A stretch of DNA of 17,381 nt from an uncultured Prevotellaceae bacterium (GTDB lineage Bacteria > Bacteroidota > Bacteroidia > Bacteroidales > Muribaculaceae). Both the position numbers and the translations under genes were made by a program. The notes beneath the pieces were generated by a model, which was given only the letters and a program-made list of their open reading frames with translations, did not search any database and was not told the origin of the DNA. The stretch spans positions 1-17,381 of the forward strand of contig CAMYCE010000041.1 in the NCBI GenBank assembly GCA_947254205.1, read 5' to 3'. This document shows, one piece after another, positions 6,284 to 13,333 of this stretch; within the stretch, counting starts at the first letter, position 1; each line of letters begins with the position of its first letter.

Positions 6284-6721
6284 ATGATAAATATCAACTA
6301 TATTGTTGAAGGAGTAGAGATGCCCCGGTTCAATCACGATGCTGTGAAAAGTTGGATTGAACAAGTAGCCCACAATCATGACAAGAATGTGGGGAAATTG
6401 ACCTATATATTCTGCAACGATGAATATATCTTAAAAACCAACAATCAATTTCTTGGGCACGATTATTATACCGATATTATCACCTTTGATTATAGCAACA
6501 GTCGTCGCATTGCTGGCGACATGGTGATTTCGCTCGACACGGTGAGGTCTAATGCCGTGTTGTTTGAGCGTGACTACCACAACGAGTTGTTGCGTGTGCT
6601 CATTCATGGGGTGCTTCACTTGTGTGGCATCAACGACAAAGGTCCGGGCGAGCGTGAAATTATGGAACAACATGAAAATGAGGCTCTTGCTATAATTCCT
6701 GCTAACGTGTTTGAAAAATGA
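6284..6721 (+). CDS. ybeY: Endoribonuclease YbeY (rRNA maturation factor)
   Basis: This 145-residue protein has the usual YbeY length. The family is a zinc-dependent single-strand endoribonuclease involved in 16S rRNA 3'-end maturation and 70S ribosome quality control. The conserved run GHDYYTDIITFDY (58-70) precedes the metal motif H108-GVL-H112-LCGIND. In E. coli the third zinc ligand is a histidine ten residues after the first of the pair (HGxLHLxGYDH). Here that position is D118, as I recall for other Bacteroidota YbeY proteins (LCGYKDK type). It is the first gene of the run. Its stop codon TGA (6719-6721) overlaps the ATG of mnmG by four bases, so the two are translationally coupled. Confidence 0.95.
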   Translation: MININYIVEGVEMPRFNHDAVKSWIEQVAHNHDKNVGKLTYIFCNDEYILKTNNQFLGHDYYTDIITFDYSNSRRIAGDMVISLDTVRSNAVLFERDYHNELLRVLIHGVLHLCGINDKGPGEREIMEQHENEALAIIPANVFEK

Positions 6722-8595
6722 AATATAGCTATGATGTTATAGTAATCGGTGCCGGCCATGCCGGTTGCGAGGCTGCGTGTGCTGCCGCCCGGCTGGGTTC
6801 ATCAACGCTACTCATCACTATGGACATGAACAAGATTGCCCAAATGAGTTGCAATCCGGCAGTTGGTGGCATTGCCAAGGGGCAGATAGTGAGAGAGATA
6901 GATGCTCTTGGCGGACAAATGGGCATCGTGACCGACCGCTCCAGCATTCAATTTCGCATGCTCAACCGCAGCAAGGGACCTGCCATGTGGAGTCCTCGTG
7001 CTCAGGCCGATCGTGCCAAGTTTATCGAAAATTGGCGCACCATTATTGAGCACACTCCCAACCTCTACATGTGGCAAGACTCTGCTACTGCTCTCGATAT
7101 TGAAGATGGAGAGGTGAGGGGAGTGGTTACTGCTTTTGGAGTGCACTTCAAGGCCAAAACTGTTGTGCTCACGGCTGGCACATTTCTCAATGGGCTCATG
7201 CATGTGGGGCCTGTGCAGCTCGAAGGTGGCCGTGTATCGGAACCTGCCTCACATGGCATCACCGAGCAATTGCGCGACTTGGGCTTTGCCACCCAACGCA
7301 TGAAGACGGGCACACCTGTGCGCATCGACGGCCGCACTGTCGATTACAGCAAGGCCACACGCCAAGATGGTGACCACGATTTTCATCATTTCTCATTCCT
7401 CCCCACCGTGCACAGCTCGCTCAAGCAACGCTCTTGCTGGATAGCCTACACCAATGCCCAAGTGCACCAAGTTTTGCACGACGGGCTCGATGAGTCGCCA
7501 CTCTATAATGGGCAAATTCAGAGTATCGGACCACGTTATTGCCCCAGCATCGAAACTAAATTGGTGACCTTCCCCGACAAAGAGTCGCATCTGCTTTTCA
7601 TTGAACCCGAGGGAGAAACAACCAACGAGATGTATCTCAACGGCTTTTCATCGTCGATGCCGTGGCGGGTGCAACTCGATGCATTGGCAAAGATTCCTGC
7701 CCTTGAAAATGTGCAGGTCTATCGCCCCGGCTATGCCATCGAATATGATTTCTTCGACCCCACACAATTGCACCACACCCTTGAAACTAAATTGGTGAAA
7801 AACCTCTTTTTTGCAGGGCAGGTGAATGGCACCACGGGCTATGAAGAGGCGGCAGGGCAGGGGTTGATTGCCGGCATCAACGCCCATCACAAGGTGGTGG
7901 GCAGTGAGCCGTTTGTGCTGGCACGCAACGAGGCCTATATTGGGGTGCTCATCGACGACCTCGTGACCAAGGGGGTCGACGAACCCTATCGCATGTTCAC
8001 GAGCCGTGCCGAGCATCGCATTTTGCTGCGTCAAGACGATGCCGACCGCCGTCTCACTCCCCGTGGCTATGCCATAGGACTGGCCACAAGAGAACGCTAT
8101 GAACTCATGCAGTCGAAGTGGCAAGAAGTTGACCGCTTGATTGGATTTGTGAAAAACTTCTCGGTGCGTGCTCAAGATGTTAATGACGCTCTCGAAAGCA
8201 AAGGGCTGAGCCCTCTCAAGCAAGGAGTGAAATTGCACGACTTGATCTTGCGCCCTCAGCTCACAATTCATGAACTTGCAGGACATGTGCCCCAGTTGCA
8301 CGATGCCATCATGCAAGTCGAGGAGTTGCGTCGCGATGAGATAGTGGAAGCTGCCGAAATTAAAATCAAATATCAAGGCTATATTGGGCGTGAAGAATTG
8401 ATTGCACAAAAAATTGCTCGTCTCGATCAAGTGAAAATTGCAGGGAAATTTGACTATGCTTCTCTTCATGCCCTCTCAACCGAGGCCCGCCAAAAACTTG
8501 AACGCATCAAGCCCGAAACAGTGGGGCAGGCGTCGCGCATTCCTGGCATCTCGCCAAGCGATGTGAATATACTGCTCTTGCTATTAGGTAGATAG
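6718..8595 (+). CDS. mnmG: tRNA uridine-5-carboxymethylaminomethyl enzyme MnmG (GidA)
   Basis: This 625-residue protein is full length for MnmG, the FAD- and NADH-dependent partner of MnmE. Together they install the carboxymethylaminomethyl group on wobble U34 of several tRNAs using methylene-tetrahydrofolate. The N-terminal FAD-binding motif G11AGHAG reads VIVIGAGHAGCEAACAAARLG. It is followed by MSCNPAVGGIAKGQIVREIDALGG, the PSIETKLVTFPDK segment, the second nucleotide-binding region LFFAGQVNGTTGYEEAAGQG and the C-terminal helical domain ending GISPSDVNILLLLLGR, which contacts tRNA and MnmE. mnmE is not in the window. The gene overlaps ybeY by four bases and is followed by a parS-like site rather than a terminator. 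Confidence 0.98.
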   Translation: MKYSYDVIVIGAGHAGCEAACAAARLGSSTLLITMDMNKIAQMSCNPAVGGIAKGQIVREIDALGGQMGIVTDRSSIQFRMLNRSKGPAMWSPRAQADRAKFIENWRTIIEHTPNLYMWQDSATALDIEDGEVRGVVTAFGVHFKAKTVVLTAGTFLNGLMHVGPVQLEGGRVSEPASHGITEQLRDLGFATQRMKTGTPVRIDGRTVDYSKATRQDGDHDFHHFSFLPTVHSSLKQRSCWIAYTNAQVHQVLHDGLDESPLYNGQIQSIGPRYCPSIETKLVTFPDKESHLLFIEPEGETTNEMYLNGFSSSMPWRVQLDALAKIPALENVQVYRPGYAIEYDFFDPTQLHHTLETKLVKNLFFAGQVNGTTGYEEAAGQGLIAGINAHHKVVGSEPFVLARNEAYIGVLIDDLVTKGVDEPYRMFTSRAEHRILLRQDDADRRLTPRGYAIGLATRERYELMQSKWQEVDRLIGFVKNFSVRAQDVNDALESKGLSPLKQGVKLHDLILRPQLTIHELAGHVPQLHDAIMQVEELRRDEIVEAAEIKIKYQGYIGREELIAQKIARLDQVKIAGKFDYASLHALSTEARQKLERIKPETVGQASRIPGISPSDVNILLLLLGR

Positions 8596-8603
8596 TTGCA
8601 ATT

Positions 8604-8619
8604 TGTTTCACGTGGAACA
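8604..8619. promoter_or_regulatory. parS-like centromere site (ParB binding)
   Basis: TGTTTCACGTGGAACA matches the widely conserved bacterial chromosomal parS consensus TGTTNCACGTGNAACA at every defined position. It is a near-perfect palindrome around CACGTG, in the short gap between mnmG and apt. ParB binds such sites, spreads along flanking DNA and works with ParA and SMC to segregate the origin region. In many bacteria mnmG lies near oriC with parAB, so the location fits. parA, parB and oriC are not in this window. The site overlaps a possible apt promoter (TACACTTG at 8631-8638 with poor -33), so ParB occupancy could also affect apt expression. Confidence 0.85.
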
Positions 8620-8686
8620 ATTTGATTGGTTACACTTGACTTCTATTGATAACGATAAATAACAATTTAAAAACTACAATACAACA

Positions 8687-9223
8687 ATGGAAAAAGAGGA
8701 ACTCGAAAAATTGAAATCGGTAGTGCGCAATGTGCCCGATTTTCCTCAGCCGGGAATTCAGTTTAAAGATTTGACGACCTTGTTTAAGGACCCGCAAGCC
8801 ATGGCGATCATGCGCGAAGCCATGCTCGACCTATATCGAGATAAAGGAGTGACCAAGGTTGTGGGCATCGAGGCTCGTGGCTTTATTGGTGGAGGCATTC
8901 TTGCTGCCGACCTGAATGCAGGATTTGTGCCCTTGCGCAAGCCTGGCAAGTTGCCTGCCGAAACAATCAAGCAAACCTACACCAAGGAATATGGCGTCGA
9001 CACTATCGAGATTCACAAAGATGCCATTGGCCCCGATGATGTGGTTGTGTTGCACGACGACCTTTTGGCCACGGGTGGCACCATGATGGCTGCCTATGAG
9101 CTGGTGATGTCGATGAAGCCTAAGAAAGTTTATGTGAATTTTATATGCGGTCTCAATTTCTTGAAAGGGCGTGATGTGTTTCCTCAAGATGTGGAAGTAA
9201 CCACACTCTTTGATTTTGATTGA
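8687..9223 (+). CDS. apt: Adenine phosphoribosyltransferase
   Basis: This 178-residue cytoplasmic enzyme of purine salvage converts adenine and PRPP to AMP and pyrophosphate. The N-terminal signature VVRNVPDFPQPGIQFKDLT (12-30), GIEARGFIGGG (60-70) and the flexible-loop region PLRKPGKLPAETIKQTYTKEYG (82-103) are typical. The PRPP-binding motif is HDDLLATGGT (123-132). Length matches the family. The start is ATG at 8687 with an A-rich leader (AACAATTTAAAAACTACAAT) and no Shine-Dalgarno motif, as is usual in this phylum. A hairpin follows the gene at 9249, before uvrC. Confidence 0.97.
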   Translation: MEKEELEKLKSVVRNVPDFPQPGIQFKDLTTLFKDPQAMAIMREAMLDLYRDKGVTKVVGIEARGFIGGGILAADLNAGFVPLRKPGKLPAETIKQTYTKEYGVDTIEIHKDAIGPDDVVVLHDDLLATGGTMMAAYELVMSMKPKKVYVNFICGLNFLKGRDVFPQDVEVTTLFDFD

Positions 9224-9248
9224 TCGAAGTTAAACTAAAAGAAATTTT

Positions 9249-9281
9249 CGGGCGAATAATCCAGTTGAGGATATTCGCCCG
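9249..9281 (+). terminator. Hairpin between apt and uvrC, weak terminator
   Basis: CGGGCGAATA (9249-9258) pairs perfectly with TATTCGCCCG (9272-9281), and the loop can close further with TCC/GGA. On the plus strand it is followed by TTGTTG rather than a clean T run. It may terminate apt transcripts only partly, or attenuate read-through into uvrC, whose ATG is 26 nt beyond. Confidence 0.5.
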
Positions 9282-9307
9282 TTGTTGCCACTAAACTATG
9301 TGTGCCA

Positions 9308-11134
9308 ATGGAGTTGCGTCTCGAACTTAAAGTGAAATTGAGCACTATGCCCGAAAGCCCCGGTGTGTATCGTTACTTCGACAAAGAAGGAACGGTGATT
9401 TATGTGGGCAAGGCCAAGAACCTCAAGCGACGTGTGAATTCCTATTTCAATAGGGTGCACCCAACTTTGCGCACCAACATGCTCGTGCGCAATATTTGGG
9501 ACTTGAAATATGTGGTGGTGAATAGCGAGGAAGAGGCGCTTGACCTTGAAAATAGTCTCATCAAGGAATTTCAACCTCACTATAATGTGCTGCTCAAAGA
9601 CGACAAGAGCTATCCATGGATATGTGTGACCAAGGAACTTTTTCCGCGTGTCTACATCACTCGCGAAACCCCCAATAGGGGAGGGCGTTTTTATGGGCCT
9701 TATCCCAAGACCGAGGTAGTCCATGCTCTGCTTGATGTGTTGCGACAAATTTATCCGATTCGTTCGTGTCGTTACAATCTCACTCCGTCGACGGTGGAAT
9801 CGAAGAAAGTGCGCTTGTGCTTGCAATATCACATTAAACGTTGCGCTGGTTGTTGCCATGGACTCATCACCCCTCGCCAGTATCAAGAATATATCGATGA
9901 AATCACTCAAATTTTGCGAGGCGACACTAAGCAAGTGAGCGATTATTTATTCGATGAAATGGAGCATTTTGCCAGTGAGTTGAAATTTGAAGAGGCTCAG
10001 GAAGTGAAGCGCAAGTATCAACTTATCGAGCAATATCGGTCAAAATCGGTGATTGTGAATCCCTCGATTCATAATGTTGATGTGTTCTCGATTATTAGCG
10101 ATGATTCGGCAAGTTATGTCAACTATTTGCATGTGCGAGGCGGTTCAATCGTGCAAAGTGTTACGCTTGAGTATAAATTTATAGATGCCGATGCCAATGC
10201 CGATGAAGCCGACTTGTTGTCGACCGCCATTCGCGAAATTCGAGATCGATTTAAGGAGACCTATCGCCACGACAAGGTGAAAGAAGCTCTTGTGAATGTT
10301 TTGCCCGATTTTGAGCTCGATGGCATAGAATTTGTGGTGCCCCAACGTGGCGACAAGCGCAAGTTGCTTGGCATTTCACTCAAAAATGCCGAGCAGCACA
10401 GAATCGACAAGTATAAGCGCATGGAGAAGCTCAACCCTGAGCAACGTGTCACGCGCACCCTCACCACCTTGCAACGCGATTTTAGGTTGCCCGTGTTGCC
10501 ACATCACATCGAGTGCTTCGACAACTCCAACATTGGAGGCACTACGCCGGTGGCATCGTGTGTAGTGTTTCGTGATGCCAAGCCGTGCAAGAAAGATTAT
10601 CGCCATTTTATTATTAAAACGGTTGAAGGAGCCAACGACTATGCCTCGATGAAAGAGGTGCTCTCGCGTCGCTACTCGCGATTGCTTGCCGAGGGTGAGC
10701 CTTTGCCACAGCTGGTGGTGCTCGATGGTGGTAAGGGGCAGTTGAGTGCTGCCATTGAGGTGCTCGATGAGTTGGGCTTGCGCGACAAGGTCTCGGCTAT
10801 TGGCATTGCCAAGCGCATGAATGAGATTTATTTTCCGGGCGATAGCGTGCCACTTTTTATCGGCAAGAATAGCGAATCGTTGCATGTGATTCAGCGATTG
10901 CGCGACGAGGCCCATCGTTTTGCCATTACATTTCACCGCAAGCGCCGTAGCAACTCGCAGATACATAGTGAGTTAGATGATATTCAGGGCATTGGAGAAA
11001 AAACTAAGCAGTTGTTGCTCAAGCAGTTTAAGAGCCTCAAGCGCATTCGTGAGGCATCGCAGCCCGATTTGGAGGCTGTGGTGGGCAAAGCTCGTGCTCA
11101 ACGCATTATCGAATATTTTAATCCCCAAAAATAA
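9308..11134 (+). CDS. uvrC: Excinuclease ABC subunit C
   Basis: This 608-residue protein makes the dual incisions of nucleotide excision repair after UvrA and UvrB locate a lesion. It has an N-terminal GIY-YIG nuclease (PGVYRYF...IYVGKAKNLKRRV, residues 18-43) for the 3' cut and a UVR motif (about 200-240, ELKFEEAQEVKRKYQLIEQY) that binds UvrB. An RNase H-like domain for the 5' cut follows, with ECFDNSN, VVLDGGKGQL and DEAHRFAITFHRKRR. C-terminal helix-hairpin-helix motifs (IQGIGEKTKQLLLKQF, VVGKARAQRI) bind DNA. The frame extends to GTG at 9302, but the ATG at 9308 fits better. It is 19 bases upstream of dtd and probably cotranscribed with it. Confidence 0.97.
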   Translation: MELRLELKVKLSTMPESPGVYRYFDKEGTVIYVGKAKNLKRRVNSYFNRVHPTLRTNMLVRNIWDLKYVVVNSEEEALDLENSLIKEFQPHYNVLLKDDKSYPWICVTKELFPRVYITRETPNRGGRFYGPYPKTEVVHALLDVLRQIYPIRSCRYNLTPSTVESKKVRLCLQYHIKRCAGCCHGLITPRQYQEYIDEITQILRGDTKQVSDYLFDEMEHFASELKFEEAQEVKRKYQLIEQYRSKSVIVNPSIHNVDVFSIISDDSASYVNYLHVRGGSIVQSVTLEYKFIDADANADEADLLSTAIREIRDRFKETYRHDKVKEALVNVLPDFELDGIEFVVPQRGDKRKLLGISLKNAEQHRIDKYKRMEKLNPEQRVTRTLTTLQRDFRLPVLPHHIECFDNSNIGGTTPVASCVVFRDAKPCKKDYRHFIIKTVEGANDYASMKEVLSRRYSRLLAEGEPLPQLVVLDGGKGQLSAAIEVLDELGLRDKVSAIGIAKRMNEIYFPGDSVPLFIGKNSESLHVIQRLRDEAHRFAITFHRKRRSNSQIHSELDDIQGIGEKTKQLLLKQFKSLKRIREASQPDLEAVVGKARAQRIIEYFNPQK

Positions 11135-11153
11135 AGACGAATAATAAAAAACT

Positions 11154-11606
11154 ATGAGAATTGTAATTCAACGAGTGAAACGCGCATCGGTAACTATTGA
11201 TGGTGAGCTGTTTAGCGAAATAGGGCAGGGGCTCATGGTGCTGGTGGGCGTGCGTGAGGGCGACACAGCTCAAGATGTGCCTTGGCTGGCGCAAAAAACT
11301 ATGAACATGCGCATTTTTGACGATGAAGCAGGCGTGATGAATCGCAGTGTGCTCGATGCTGGTGGCGAGGTGCTTGCTGTGAGCCAATTCACGCTCAATG
11401 CCTCAACCAAAAAAGGAAATCGTCCCAGCTACATTCATGCGGCAGGGCATGAGGTGGCAGTGCCCCTCTATGAGCAATATTGTGCCGAAGTCGAGAAATT
11501 GCTGGGTCGCACGGTCAAAACCGGCCGTTTTGGAGCCGACATGCAAGTAGAACTCATCAACGATGGCCCCGTGACCATCATTGTCGACACCCTCCTCAAG
11601 GAATAG
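11154..11606 (+). CDS. dtd: D-aminoacyl-tRNA deacylase
   Basis: This 150-residue homodimeric enzyme removes D-amino acids (and glycine mischarged on tRNA-Ala) from tRNA, keeping D-residues out of proteins. The two signature motifs are present: SQFTL (77-81, family pattern SQxxT) and NDGPVT (136-141, family pattern NxGPVT with the cis Gly-Pro that selects chirality). MRIVIQRVKRASV at the start and length are typical. ATG is at 11154, 19 bases after uvrC. No terminator hairpin is seen after it, so some read-through to the MazG-like gene is possible, although that gene has its own promoter candidates. Confidence 0.97.
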   Translation: MRIVIQRVKRASVTIDGELFSEIGQGLMVLVGVREGDTAQDVPWLAQKTMNMRIFDDEAGVMNRSVLDAGGEVLAVSQFTLNASTKKGNRPSYIHAAGHEVAVPLYEQYCAEVEKLLGRTVKTGRFGADMQVELINDGPVTIIVDTLLKE

Positions 11607-11624
11607 TTTTCTTAGCGTTTTTCT

Positions 11625-11654
11625 CTTGTTTTTTCATGCGGTAGTATAGCTTTG
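11625..11654 (+). promoter_or_regulatory. Upstream promoter of the MazG-like gene and deoC
   Basis: CTTG (11625-11628) and TAGCTTTG (11647-11654, exact TAnnTTTG) are spaced 18 nt apart, just after dtd. Initiation here would give a leader of roughly 85 nt before the ATG at 11746. Confidence 0.5.
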
Positions 11655-11698
11655 CGCATGAGATTTAATGCCTAAATCCCTGTTTATGGCTTGAATGT

Positions 11699-11730
11699 AG
11701 TGCAATTATCGTTTTATTTGACTAAATTTG
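11699..11730 (+). promoter_or_regulatory. Proximal promoter of the MazG-like gene and deoC
   Basis: TAAATTTG (11723-11730) is an exact TAnnTTTG box 15 nt before the ATG. Its -33 counterpart is poor (AGTG at 11699-11702, spacer 20). Together with the site at 11625-11654 this would be a tandem promoter arrangement. Confidence 0.45.
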
Positions 11731-11745
11731 TGACGTTGAAAAACA

Positions 11746-12108
11746 ATGACTATTCGAGAGGCACAAAATAGAGTTGATGAGTGGATTCACACCTATGGCG
11801 TTCGCTATTTCAGTGAGCTGTCCAACATGGCACAGCTCACCGAAGAGGTGGGCGAGGTGGCTCGCATCGTGGCCCGTCGCTATGGCGACCAAAGTTTCAA
11901 GTCTGGTGAAGAAGATGCCGACTTGGGCGACGAACTTGCCGATGTGCTGTGGGTGGTGATGTGCCTTGCCAATCAAACGGGCATCGACCTCACCGAGGCG
12001 TTGCAGCGCAATTTTGCCAAGAAAACGGCGCGCGACCACTCTCGTCATCGCAACAATCCCAAGCTCACGAGTGATGCCAGCTTGCATGAGCCACTCAACG
12101 ACAAATAA
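11746..12108 (+). CDS. MazG-like nucleotide pyrophosphohydrolase
   Basis: This 120-residue protein has the all-alpha NTP pyrophosphatase (MazG) fold, which hydrolyses nucleoside triphosphates to monophosphates and pyrophosphate, typically to clean the nucleotide pool. The metal-binding residues are visible: E33-E34-xx-E37 in LTEEVGEVAR and E63-xx-D66 in DELADVLW. It has a single MazG domain, unlike the two-domain E. coli MazG, and a short hydrophilic tail. The exact substrate (dCTP, dUTP or a modified nucleotide) cannot be told from sequence. deoC follows after 35 bases, so the two are probably one transcript joining nucleotide clean-up to deoxyribose catabolism. It has its own promoter candidates upstream. 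Confidence 0.92.
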   Translation: MTIREAQNRVDEWIHTYGVRYFSELSNMAQLTEEVGEVARIVARRYGDQSFKSGEEDADLGDELADVLWVVMCLANQTGIDLTEALQRNFAKKTARDHSRHRNNPKLTSDASLHEPLNDK

Positions 12109-12143
12109 GAAGTAAGTAATCAATTTTTAAAACACATTCAATT

Positions 12144-13091
12144 ATGGGTGAAATCAAAGAACAGTTTCAAAAGATGAAAGAAACACTCAAAATGGACACT
12201 TCCTTTAGTACCGATAAGTATGAAGAGGCTATCAAGAATAGCGCAGTAGAAGTTGATGATGCCAAAGTGGCCGCTGCAGTAAAAAAGATAATCGACGAGC
12301 ATGCAGCCGAGAACATGAACAAAGAGGTTTATGAATTCCTGCTCAACACCGTTGATCTCACAACACTCAGCACCACCGATAGCGAGCACAGCGTTGCCGC
12401 CTTCACCAAAAAGGTGAACGACTACTGGGTGAAGTATCCCAACTATAAAAATGTGGCATCAATTTGCGTTTACAGCAATTTTGCCGAGGTGGTGCGCGCC
12501 AATCTTGAAGTGAGTGATGTGAACATTGCCGTGTGCAGTGCCAATTTCCCCTCGTCGCAAGGCCACATCGAGACCAAGGTTGCCGAGACTGCCCTCGCCA
12601 TGCAAGATGGAGCCGATGAAGTTGACGTGGTGATGAATCTTGGCTACTTTGTTGATGAAGCCTATGAAGAATTGTGCGATGAAATTGCCGAGCTTAAGGC
12701 CACTATTGGCGACAACCACTTGAAAGTGATTCTCGAAACTGGCGCTCTCAAGACTGCCGAAAACATCAAGCGTGCTTCGATTTTGTCGATGTATAGCGGT
12801 GCCGATTTCATCAAAACCTCAACGGGTAAAATCTATCCCGGAGCATCACTTGAGGCTGCCTATGTGATGTGCAGTTGCATCAAGGAATATTTCGACAAGC
12901 ATGGCATCATGGTGGGCTTTAAGGCATCGGGTGGCATACGCACAACCGAAGATGCAGTGAAATACTACACCATTGTGAAAGAAGTGCTGGGCGAGGCTTG
13001 GCTGGACAATGCCTACTTCCGCATTGGAGCCAGTAGCTTGGCCAACGACTTGTTTAAGTCCTTCACCGGCACCGAAGAAAATCCCTTCTAA
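12144..13091 (+). CDS. deoC: Deoxyribose-phosphate aldolase
   Basis: This 315-residue class I aldolase cleaves 2-deoxyribose-5-phosphate to glyceraldehyde-3-phosphate and acetaldehyde, the last step of deoxynucleoside catabolism. The Schiff-base lysine is K224 in FIKTSTGK, the second catalytic lysine is K260 in GFKASGGIRT, and D161 lies in DEVDVVMNLG. These correspond to E. coli K167, K201 and D102. It is longer than E. coli DeoC (259 residues) through an N-terminal helical extension (about 1-60), similar to the longer forms of some other bacteria. The start is ATG at 12144 with the A-rich leader AAAACACATTCAATT. A strong terminator closes the transcript. Confidence 0.96.
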   Translation: MGEIKEQFQKMKETLKMDTSFSTDKYEEAIKNSAVEVDDAKVAAAVKKIIDEHAAENMNKEVYEFLLNTVDLTTLSTTDSEHSVAAFTKKVNDYWVKYPNYKNVASICVYSNFAEVVRANLEVSDVNIAVCSANFPSSQGHIETKVAETALAMQDGADEVDVVMNLGYFVDEAYEELCDEIAELKATIGDNHLKVILETGALKTAENIKRASILSMYSGADFIKTSTGKIYPGASLEAAYVMCSCIKEYFDKHGIMVGFKASGGIRTTEDAVKYYTIVKEVLGEAWLDNAYFRIGASSLANDLFKSFTGTEENPF

Positions 13092-13122
13092 GCTTATTTG
13101 GGGAACTCAATATCAAAACAAC

Positions 13123-13158
13123 AAGGTTGCAATCCACAATGGGTTGCAACCTTTTTTA
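13123..13158 (+). terminator. Terminator of deoC
   Basis: AAGGTTGCAA (13123-13132) pairs perfectly with TTGCAACCTT (13144-13153), with a possible inner CC/GG pair, followed by T6 (13152-13157). It lies about 30 nt beyond the deoC stop and ends the housekeeping run. Confidence 0.9.
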
Positions 13159-13247
13159 TTGGGCTTAGTGATAGCCAAATTTGTTCAATGCTTTAATGTG
13201 TTGTGGGAAGTGGAAATGGTGATAATGAAGCGTTTTAAGTGTTTTTG

Positions 13248-13279
13248 TTTGAAAAATAAGTTTATATTCGCTATATTTA
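13248..13279 (+). promoter_or_regulatory. Promoter of the surface-protein operon
   Basis: A -33 TTTG (13248-13251) and TATATTTA (13272-13279, seven of eight TAnnTTTG positions) are spaced exactly 20 nt apart. The gene starts about 50 nt beyond, so an A+T-rich leader of that size is expected. An overlapping alternative uses TTTG 13244-13247 with TATATTCG 13263-13270, but its spacing is too short. Confidence 0.6.
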
Positions 13280-13333
13280 CAAATACTTTAACGAAAACTA
13301 ATCTTTTTCTTTAATTGATAAAACTTTTATTGC

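Noticed and set aside
7648..8469. A 273-codon frame on the minus strand
   Set aside because: It is antisense to mnmG, whose motifs are complete over the same bases.
9296..9934. A 212-codon minus-strand frame
   Set aside because: It is antisense to the GIY-YIG half of uvrC, which is clearly real.
13009..13314. A 101-codon plus-strand frame after deoC
   Set aside because: Its first part overlaps deoC in another frame, and the rest covers the deoC terminator and the next promoter.
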